Positions 13,113 to 23,500 of a DNA stretch of 64,000 nucleotides are shown here, one piece after another. Each line of letters starts with the position of its first letter. The stretch's first letter is position 1. The stretch comes from Desmodesmus armatus (Eukaryota; Chlorophyta; Chlorophyceae; Sphaeropleales; Scenedesmaceae). The translations under genes were made by a program, and so were the position numbers. The notes below the pieces were generated by a model, which was not told the DNA's origin, did not search any database, and saw nothing but the letters and a program-made list of their open reading frames with translations. The stretch is taken from contig VIIQ02000761.1 of the NCBI GenBank assembly GCA_007449985.2, forward strand, positions 248,001-312,000, in the 5' to 3' direction.

Positions 13113-16100
13113 ATGCGTGGAGCCCTCTCCAGGTGCCTGCTGGATGGTCGCAGCCTCTGGCCCGCACAAGCATTGGCCCGGGCCGCTGTGACAGCAGCAG
13201 AGGGTCACTGTGGGCCAATCCCACACTGCTGCCAGGCTGGTGCCCAGCCCAACAGCACTGCAACACTGCGAGATCGTACATGGGACGCCAGCTGCTCGCC
13301 TATCCGCCATCAGCATTCCAGTCCACCTCTTTCCACTCAGCACCAGTACCCAGCAAGCTGGAGCAGTGCAGCGTCTGTGCACCAACAGCGCCCGTTGCAG
13401 CAGCAGCATGGCCTGCACCAGCAGCACCCCTTTGAGCAGCAGCTGGAGCAGTACCACAGATCAACAACCAGCTTGCAGCAGCTACAGCCCTGGCGAAGCT
13501 ACAGCTCCCGGCCTCAAGTCAACGCCACTATGCCACAGGAGCTGGCCAGTGTTATCACAGAGCATGCAGCCATCAAAACAGCGCGGCCGCCCCCACCAAC
13601 CCTGGAGCCGCGCACCTTGCAGTTTGAGTCCCGCCGCAGCGGCGTGATTGCCGTAAAGGCAGGCATGATGCAGGACTGGGACGAGTACGGCGCACGGGTG
13701 CCTCTGACTGTGCTATGGATTGACGAGTGCATGGTGAGTCCGGTGGTCAGCAACTGATGAACTGAAAAAAGTGTGACAGGATGACTGCTTGTAGATTTGT
13801 TTTGGGGTTAACCAGGGTGGGCGGGGGGAGGGGTGGCTGCCTGTAGATTGACTTGCCTGCCAGCCTCACGCCACAGGGTGGCAGGGGGGACTGCAGCATG
13901 CCTGCCGCAGCCATAGTGTGGTGGCCTCTGTGTCATACCAAGAAAATATTTTGGAGTAAGGACACTGACTGCCAGCCTCGCCTGCTGCACCAGAGGTGTC
14001 CAAGCTGGGGCTTGCCATCGGGTGGCAGCGGCAATCCTGCAGCAGACTCTGTAAGCTTGCTTGTGTGGCATCCCCAGAGTGCTGCTTCATTGTCACTGTC
14101 CTGGATGCTCAGGTTGCACAGAATCAAGCAGCACTCTGCATACAGCACACGTACCACGCGTATTGAATGTTCCCTGATTGTGTCTCCAGACAACACGTTA
14201 TCTTCACCACCGCCTCCTGCCTGTTGGTTAGGGGCCCAGCTCTCACCCAGACTCAACATGTTGCATCCAATTTGACAGTCCTGCATGTTTCTGCCTGGTG
14301 TTGGTGCTGCGCACGCTGCAGGTGTTGCGGCATAAGCACGTCGAGAGCGACAATGTGACATCTCTAGTGCTGGCATGTGGCGCCAAGCGGCCAAAGCAGC
14401 TGCACCCAAGGCAGTTGGGGGAGTTCCAGGTATGTGCATGCTCTGCGTTGGGTCCCCGGGGGTTTGCCGCCTGTGACCCAAGTGCCAGTATGCGTGCCCG
14501 TGTGTGTGTTGGGTGTGGTAAGACCGTGGCCCACAGCACCAATGACAAGTCTGTGATGAGGTGCTGATGACCAAGTGTCTTGCGCAACTGTGTAGCAGCA
14601 TGCTTTGTGCACACATGCCCCAGCCATATGATGGAATGAGTAGGGCAACCTCAGCTTCTTCCTTTGCACTGCTGCTGTGTACCCTACGTTGACAGGCTGC
14701 TGGGCTGCCGCTCAAGCGCAAGCTGTGGGAGTGCAGAGTGAGCGATGATGCCATCATGCCTCCAGGCACGCTGATAGGAGCCGCACACTTCAAGGCAGGG
14801 CAGTACCTTGACATATCAGGTGGGGAACACTGCATGTTGATTCAGTCATGCTGAACCTGCTGTGCGTCTGCTTCTGGGAACCAATCAGGTTCAAATCAAA
14901 TAGAGATGTACCCTTGATTCAGCGGCGGATGGTCACCATTCAAAAGTCTTAATTGCAGCCGTAATGACGGCTTGGTTGAAGTCGGGCCGCAGAGAGCTGC
15001 CCTATCATGCAAGTTTTGCCGGGTGGTGGCTATGCATGGGCGAACCCGTTGGTGTTGCACATGTCTGGAGGCATGTAAGGTTCAATCATTTGGTGGCCTC
15101 AATGTCACAGATTCTTTTTTGAACCAATGGGCATTGAATGGAGTCCCATACCGGGGCCTCCATGTCTTAGATGCACATTGAATAGAATCTCACACACAGT
15201 GGTGACGCATGTGCTCACACAAGCCCACTTTCCTGTCTGCACGTCCTTACACGTTGGGCTTCGACCCTCCCTTGTGTGTGTCGCCCCATCTGCAGGCACC
15301 ACCAAGGGCAAGGGCTTTGCAGGTGTCATGAAGCGCTGGAACTTTGCCGGCCAGAACGCCACACACGGCAACACCAAGCACCACAGGGCCCCAGGTAGCA
15401 TCGGAGGCAGGACGGACCCGGCCGGGTGTGGAAGGGCAAGAAGATGCCCGGTCGTCTGGGTGGAGAGCTCCAAACCTTTAAGCACATCTGGCTGTACAAG
15501 GTGGGTTCACAACTCAAAGGCCGGGGTTCGAGTCACCGTGAGCGCAGCACAGACCATGCTGCACCTTGCATGTGGTGGTCAGATGGCGAGCCGCTGACAA
15601 CAGCAGTTGCAGCAAGGTCCGCACGTTGATCGCATTACCCATTTTGAAGGCTGTTGGGAAGAAGCAGGTGATGGATTCCTCTGTGAGTCCGGTCTCTGGT
15701 CAGGATGAGTGTCAGCATTGCTGATTGGTCAGCTGTCTGTTGACACTTTTCTGGCTCACTGAGTCACAGGCGTGCATGGAGGACACCTGATGCGCACCTG
15801 CCATCAATGTTTGTCAGCCAGACACATGTTGAAACGAGTTGCGTTCTCAGGGCGCTGAGAGTAATTGCGCTGGCCTGTGCAATGCACAAGGACTCTTCGC
15901 GAAGCTGTGGCTGACTGGCTGGTGCCGAGGATTGAGTTCTTCCCCTAATCACTGACTGTACTGTATCGTACTGTAATGTTCTGTAATGTACTGGACTTGT
16001 ACCGTACTGTACTGGTCGTGACTGAATGTGTGAGGTACGAGGCACACAAACCAGACCTGCTGCCACCTCTGATTCAAATCCTGCAGGTGGACCCTGAGCG

Positions 16101-16681
16101 CAACCTGCTGTATGTGAGGGGCCAGGTGCCTGGCCCACAGGGCAGCTTTGTGCTGGTAAGGGACGCCTTCAGGTGGAAGTGGGCGCAGCGGCAGGCAGCC
16201 GAGCTGCCCTTCCCAACACACATTGGGGCACCGCCACCTGCCGCTGTGGCCAAGAGGGATGGAGCCGATCCCTACAGAGTAAGTGGCCTTAGCTAATTAC
16301 TTCAGAACGATTGCACTGCGTGGACGAAGCCAACTTATGTGACGACATGCTCTCGTTCACATGTGCACCAGAAGGGGTAGTGACCATACAGACCCGGTCG
16401 TGTGCATTGCCTGCCCAGTAAGCTGGTGCAGTCCCTTTACATCGCTGCAGAGTTTGTCCTGCAGTTGCTGCCAGTGGCAGCTGAGTGCCCGTGTGGTGTT
16501 GCAGTCACCTCTGCTGCACCTGTTTACCTGACTTCAACAACAGGGTAGTGTGCTGGCATATCACCAGACATGTACTGCCTCTCTGACCCATGTGTTGTAC
16601 TGACCTGGTCACTGGTGCTATGCTGTGCAGATGTACCGTGAGGATATCGGTTACTTCGAGGCCAATTGGAAGGGTGACTAA
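13113..16681 (+). CDS. Large-subunit ribosomal protein uL3, mitochondrial type
   Basis: Exons 13113-13733, 14322-14429, 14696-14819, 15296-15500, 16087-16278 and 16631-16681. The core matches plant organellar L3: [20 protein letters not shown], then [74 protein letters not shown] and [18 protein letters not shown]3 is a core rRNA-binding protein needed for assembly of the 50S-type subunit. The N terminus from the first in-frame ATG is Arg/Leu/Ala-rich with almost no acid ([20 protein letters not shown]), as in mitochondrial presequences, and is followed by a Gln-rich stretch. In exon 4 the frame shifts between 15420 and 15423; one extra G in the GACCCGGCCGGG run restores the family sequence [11 protein letters not shown]. 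With that base the protein is 433 aa. A plastid destination cannot be excluded, but the match is closest to the mitochondrial plant L3-2 form. Confidence 0.85.
15488..15545 (+). repeat. tRNA-like Pol III box (SINE-like) sequence spanning exon 4 end and intron 4
   Basis: The stretch contains GGTGGGTTCACA, then CAAAGGCCGGGGTTCGAG, the latter with an excellent tRNA T-arm/B-box core (GGTTCGAGTC). A similar arrangement (GGTGGTTCACA, CAAAGTCGGGGTTCAACG) recurs at 37876-37935. It overlaps the splice donor at 15501, so part could be chance. Confidence 0.3.
15955..16015. repeat. GTACT pentamer-type repeat in uL3 intron 4
   Basis: A degenerate run of TGTACTG/CGTACTG/TAATGTTCTG words. The same pentamer family occurs in FY introns at 19790-19875 and 22036-22100. 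Confidence 0.7.
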
Positions 16682-17573
16682 TCGAGACAGGAAGAACGGC
16701 TGCTGCATGTTGTTCTGTGTGCTGAGTGTGTCGGCACTGCTTGAAGGAGGGTTGACCAAGCAGACCAGCGGGCGCTGGCTGAACATGCAGTTGTTAAGCA
16801 CGTAGAATACATGTGTAGCATACTATAATAGTCACAAACAAGCAAGGTATGAGGCACACAAAGTCCAACGAGGATGGGAAACCGGGTGTGTAGCAGCATG
16901 ATCATAAGACCGATGTGTGTGAGAGGTTGAAGGCACGATTTGTGTGTGTACGCTCACTGTCAGGATCCATGCAGTCAAGCTTGGTGCCATTGCAAGATGG
17001 CTTGTGTATCAGCAGGTCAGGTTGTTCCTGTGCCTTTGGTGGCGCTATTTGAGGCAGCATTCCGGAGTTGAGGCAGGATTGGGCTGTGCCTGTCCTGCCT
17101 CACACCAGAAGACAATGACGAATCTCCCAGATCTAACATCGTCATGCCATGTGCATGCAACAGGCATTTGGGTACGTTGCACACGGTGCGCACATGGCTG
17201 ATGATGCAATTGCTGGATCAGCGGTGTAGGCAGGACACCAAGTAGCCTCACAGCTTGCTACAGCTAGCAGGCAAGCAGAACCAATGCAAACCTGCACACA
17301 TCACACGCTGTTTGTTGTCTGTTCGGCAGCCGTACATTGGCCAAAACATAGCTCAAGGTTGATTGAGGTAGCTCTGCTTGGATCAGATCTTCCTTATTTT
17401 GGACACCTTTGAGCTGGTGATTCACAGGCGTTTCGCATCCTTCTCTCAGCGTCCCCTATCATATTCGCGCAGGCGCTGAGGCTGCAGCATCACTGCTGCA
17501 ACAACCAGTGTTACAGTACTGCTCTTGACACAGCAGCAGCCTGTGCAGGGGTGGGGGCACCTGACTGTCAACA
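16682..17573. promoter_or_regulatory. Intergenic: uL3 3' flank and FY promoter
   Basis: This 892-bp interval lies between two genes on the same strand. No supported coding sequence, TGTAA signal or clear TATA box was found. The FY start codon is preceded by an in-frame TGA at 17562-17564. Confidence 0.4.
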
Positions 17574-20500
17574 ATGGAGCAACCCCTGCCCCCTAGCGAG
17601 CCTGACAAGCAGACACAGATAGCTATCCTCAAGTAAGACACTGTGCACCACGTCCACCAGCAGCACTGGTGTGCACCCAGTCGAATTAGCAGCGGCACAC
17701 CACGAGCTGCCAACATACACATTCGACCACTAGGTCGCCTGTGTGCTGCTTGATGTGGAACTCCGTTGATGTTCGCCCTAAAGTCTTACCTGCTTGCACT
17801 GCACTGGACTCTCGCGCAGGCGGCATGTTGATCCATCTGGTCCTATGTTCAAGTACATGCAGGTGCTTGCACAGGCTCAGCAGCAATCAGAGGCAGGCAC
17901 AACGAGCATGCTCCAGTCTGCACATCATACAGGCAGCATCAGCAAGGCTTGCCAAGGCCCGCGGCCAGGGTGGGGACAGTCACGTGTGGACAGACGGCAC
18001 CACCTTGGCACCTCCATGAAGCTGCACCCTGCCCAAGCATGCATGCATGCAGTGTTGGTGTTGACTGTTGAGTGGTCAGGATGCCAATTCACCTGTCTTT
18101 GCAACTGAACTGCAGAACCGATGTGACCTGATCTTGAGGCGGTCATTCCCTTGGCTACAGCCCACCATGGCGGGTGCTCTGCAGGTGCTTGTAGCAAGGC
18201 AGCTGCTCAGCAAGACAAGACTTACAGTGCACACACCACCCGGTTGGCCCCCTGCAGCTGCACAATGAAGCAAGGATGTTAGCAATACATGCACCAGCAG
18301 CGCTTCTCGCACCTCTGCGACTTTCGGGCACCAGCCGCCAGGCTGTTTGTTCTCAATGGAGCACAATGCATGCGTGTGTCCACGTACGGTGACCCACAGG
18401 CAGAGTAGTGCTGTACAGCAAGGTGTGGGCGTCAGCAGCAATGCATGCTGATGCTGTGCTGCAGCATCCACTGTGGCATACCTACATGTGTCATGTTGAC
18501 GCATGAGCTCAAGTGTCAATCTGGTGGCCTCCTATCACCCCTTTAGCAAGCTGCATCCCATCCTGCAGGCCGCTGCAGGGATGGATGGTACCCATGGCAT
18601 GTCAGCACAAGCCCTTGTTGCTAGTAAACTTCAGCACACCGGGCTTTATCTGTTGTGTGTGCTTTACCATGCTTGCACCACCACGTTTTGTCAGGTGGCC
18701 TGACAGGTAGACCACCTGCACCATTGAACCTCCCATGGCCTCAGCCTGATATTTCCTGCACGCAACACATGTCCCACCTGGCTGCTCAGAACCCTCCATT
18801 ACTCCCTGTCTGCATTCCTTCCCTTGCTGCTACTGCAGATGCTGCCTCCAGAGGCTTACCCAGACATGCCCTCCTCCAGCCTCACTACGCGGTTTGTGGC
18901 ATCCACCCAGAACAAGACGCGCTGCCCGGTGTACTGCACACGCTTTGCGCCAGACTCGCGGCGGGTCCTGACAGGGGACAGTGCTGGAGGTCTCTCTGTG
19001 TGGGGTGCAGTGGACTTTGGCTACATGCAGTACCTGCAGGTGATCCTTTGTGTGTCTGTGCAAGGGGGGGGTGGGGCAGAAAAAAGTGTAGGGTGGTGCT
19101 GTCCAGCTTACAGACTGCCGGCCCCTTGGTCTGTGGGTAAAAGGTGTAGCCAGCAGTTGACTTTACCGACTGCAGGTTGATCTTGAACTGCAGGGTAGGC
19201 TTGCTGGCTTGCAGGTGGATGTTGTACCTGCAGGCAAATCTTGTGTACCTGCAGGGTATCCTTGCTCCCGCAGGTGAATGCTGTCCCTGCAAGTGAATAC
19301 TTCACTGAAAACAGGGAGTTGACTGCTGCTGCTGCCACAGGGATGAACCAGCGGCAGGAATTCACCCTTTGGGGTAGCGCTTTCCACCCCGGTTGTCTAA
19401 AATTGACCAAACTGTCTGCTGTGCGTGTCAACCTCTTTACTCATCTCTTCAAAAGGTCCACAACAAGGGGATCAGAGACATCAGCTTCACTCACAACGGC
19501 AACTTTGTGCTGGCCGCCGACGAGAGCGGGGCGGTCAAGATCAGCAGCATCACCTTGAAGCCCCTGCAGGATATCAAGGCACATGAGTTGGTGGGTGCCT
19601 CTGCTGTCCACATGGTGTGATGCAGCTTGGTGGTTCTGCTAGAACATTTTGTCGCAGCTGCTGGCATGGTTGATTGTGCTGGGTTCACGTGAGGGCATGC
19701 CGAGAGCAGGTGTGCGGAATTCTTAGTCACGTGCTTGACTGAAACCGATTGCATGCATCATGGTTCTTGTGCCCTACTGCATCGTACAGTGCTGTACTGA
19801 ATTGAAGTGCACTGTACTGTACCGTACTGTACTGTACTGTGCCTTGGTAAGGTATATTGTACTGTGTACTGTACCATGTCCTGTCTTGTGCTCTGCAGGC
19901 TGTCCGCTCGGTGTCCGCCAGTCCTACAGACCAGATTTTTGTCAGTGGGAGTGACGACAACACTCTCAAGGTCTGGGACTTGGCGACAGCAACTGCCATC
20001 ACACTTGCGGGTGAGTTGCGTGCTGAAGTGCTGCCGTGGTGCCAGACAGCAGAGAAAAGAAGCCTGTTTCCAATGCGCTTCCCCTTGCTTTGTCTTACTC
20101 TAGATGCTGTCTGGGGAACAGGAAAAGTAGCTTTTTGGCTTAGTCCAGAAGCCGTAGTGCTGCTGCAGACACAATGAGTGGTGTCCGATTGGCACTGCGC
20201 AGTGCCAAGCAAGTTGATAAAGATGCCCAGCCGCACCGTTTCAACATGTTTCGAGCCCGCCTCCTGACGTCATCAACAGCTGCGACATGAGATCAGCTCA
20301 TTGCCAGCTTGCTGGCTTGTGATGCCGTTCTGCTGCAGCTTTCCCCTTGCGCGGTGGCGCAAGTGATTGCCTAGTGGGGTCGTTCCGGATGCAGGCTTAC
20401 AGTTACATTGCCTATTGCCTACACTGCAATGTTGACCACCATCTCTACTTGTCTGCAACATGAACGACCATGCCTGTCTGCGAGTACACAGTATGCCGCA

Positions 20501-23500
20501 GCATCAAAAAGCCTCATCTCCCGCCGCTGCCCAATGCTGTGCAGGCCGGCGTGGGCATGGTGGGGAAGTGCGCTGTGTGGACTGGCACCCTTCCACCTCC
20601 CTGATAGCCAGCTGTGCTCGGGACGCGATGATCAAGCTCTGGGATACGCGGCAGGAACCTGGCACGGCCATGCTCGCCACGCTGTCCGGTCACAAGCAGG
20701 CGGTCAACAAGGTGCGCGGAGATGTGGGCGAGGCATTCATCTTTGCTATGTTGTTGCTGCTTCTTTGATATGTTGACTTTGCAATATGTGCGTGTGTGTG
20801 TTGTGTCACTGAAGCTACAGGCAGTGCTAAGAGTGGTGCTATGGTACTATGGATACTATGCAACTTGAGGTTTGGAGAGAAAAACCCTACTCTGGCCTTA
20901 TGCACCTTGCTTCCCTCTCCCGCACAGTTTGACTCCCTATCTCACACGTCCCTCGTCGCATACGTCATGCCAGGAAGTCTGCTGGGACCTGGATGACACC
21001 TGGCTGGCCTCCTGCCTCCCTCTCTCACACACCCAGCTCCCTCTCCCACACACACACACCTCCCTCTCTCACACCCCCACACCCCTCTCCCACACACCCA
21101 CCTCCCTCTCTCACACACCCACCTCCCTCTCTCACACACCCACACGCCTCTCTCACACACCCACCTCCCTCTCTCACACACCCACCTCCCTCTCTCACAC
21201 ACCCACACCCCTCTCTCACACACCCACCTCCCTCTCTCACACACCCACCTCCCTCTCTCACACACGCACCTCCCTCTCTCACACACCCACCTCCCTCTCT
21301 CACACACCCACCTCCCTCTCTCACACACCCACCTCCCTCTCTCACACACCCTGCCTCCAGCCGCACCATGCCATGCCTGCAGGTCTGCTACCCAAACAAC
21401 ACCTGGCTGGCCTCCTGTGTGAGAGAGGGTAGCGGGGTGCAGGAGGCCAGTGCAGCAGGCCAGCCAGGTGTTTAACGCATTGAGACAATTGTGACTGTCA
21501 TTACGACCATGTATCTGATGGGTGCAACTCACAGGTTTGCTGGAATCTGAACGGCACCTATCTCGCCTCCTGCAGCCGCGACCTCACCGTTAAGGTGTGG
21601 GATGTGCGGCACACCAAGCGAGAGATGGCCTCGTGGCAGGGCCATGGCAGGGACGTGGCTGCAGTGGCCTGGCACCCCATTCACCTCGACCTGCTTGCAT
21701 CAGGTGTGACCTTAGCCGTAAGAACTTTCAAACCCTTGTTTCGCTTGATTGTCTTCAACAGCTCCTGTTTTGACTTCGGAACTTCAGCGCAAGTTGGTGC
21801 CTGAATCCGCTTGTCCATACAGCAGTATGATTTTGGAGTCACCGGTTCAGACATTTTTCCTGCCAGGTCTACTTGCGTCCTGCCGGTCCTGCATGGGTCC
21901 CACGTTCCCTGCGCTGTTCTGTCTTGCCGTGATGCTCATCGCTGCCGCGAATGCACGTTGTCACAGTTATAGGCCCCGTGCGCACCCTCATGAGCCCTTG
22001 GCTCGCTGGCTAATGCCGAGGTTGGGTCTGTCCCCAATACTTGTACTGTGTACTGGACTTTGTACTGTACTGCACTGTACTGTACTGTACTGTACACAGT
22101 ACATGTACCGTACTGCCACGCGTGGTTCGATAAATAAATAAATATTTCAGAAAAGTTGCGAAATATCGAATGCACCAAACAATTGCCTGGGATCCCCTTG
22201 TCGAATGGTTCCAAAAAATGCCCCTGCCAGTCGCACTCCCTTGCAGGAGCGTAAAACGGGCTGTTTGACATGCCAGACCAGTCTTGAAGTATGTGATGGT
22301 TATTAAGTAGTGTTTTGGTGTGTTTCAGGCCCTAGGCACTGCGCACAGCAACAGCAGCAGGTCACAGATCACCATCAATCATTCAGGTGTCGAACCCTCA
22401 GAAACACTGCCTGGCCTCCTTGTCGAATGCCTTGGATAATTTCATATTGCATTAGATAAAAAAAATCCTCGAACCACGCGTGGCAGTACGGTACTGTTAC
22501 TCACATGCCCTGCCTGACGGTATGCTGCTGCAGCTGGGCACGATGGGTCCGTCATCTTTTGGCTGTTGGGTCAGCAAGACGCCCTGGCCAAGGTCGAGGG
22601 TGCACACGAGAACCAAATCAACGGCCTGGCCTTCCATCCGGTGGGGCACATGATGACAACATGTGAGCGGGAACTGGTCCTGCAGCTGAGCATACCTGTG
22701 CACATGGACTGTGCACAAGTGTTACGGCAATATTTGTGGGCGATGAGAGCCACTCCTGCAGCGTCTTGATGCTGCCTGCTGACCGACAGGCTTTGCACAG
22801 TCTGTGCTGAGGCGTGTGCTGCACCTGCCTTCGTCCTGCAGGTGCCGTGGATGGTGTGAGCAAGTACTGGGTGCGCCCACGCCCGGGTGATCCCTGGCGG
22901 GGCGCTGAGCAGCGGGAGCAGGAGCAAATGGCAGACCTCATAGCCAAGGCCTCCTCACACCTACAACTCCCTGGTCTGACCATACCTGGTGTTGCTGCTG
23001 GTGGTGGCGGCGGTGCTGGTGCTGGCGCGGGGGCAGCAACCCTTCCTGGAGGCATATCCGTCCAGCAGCCGGGCCAGCAGGGGCAGCAGCACCCGGGCCA
23101 AGTGTCACCTGCTGCTGCAGGCAACATGGGGCCTGCACCACTGAGTAAGTGCAGGGTCATACTATGGCCCGTAGTATGTAGTGGCCGTTTGCAGGATCAT
23201 CTTCTGTCCATGCCTGCATCGAGCTTGCGCTGAGCTGAGCAGAGCAGATCTGACAGGACTAAGCTGTGCAGCTTTCCTGTAGCGGGAATCCTGCATATGG
23301 CTGCCTGATTCGATCCCTGCGCATCGCAGTGCACTTTTATATGCTCCTGTTAACATTTCCTGTCTCGTGACAGTGCCTGCGGAAGCAGTCTGCGCCTCAG
23401 CCTGGCCCTGTTTGCTGCAGTGCTGCATGTCCTGCCGCCAACAGCTCAGCGGGTCCTGATCTGATCTGAGTGTAGCTGAGCTGTCCCCGCTAGTGGCACC

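Noticed and set aside
21015..21355. CRISPR-like array
   Set aside because: The repeats are directly tandem with no spacers, and the DNA is nuclear algal; it is a minisatellite.
20942..21532. Open frames on both strands through the FY intron 7 minisatellite
   Set aside because: They exist because the 21-bp unit is a multiple of three without stops. Kept only as a possible alternative exon, not as separate genes.
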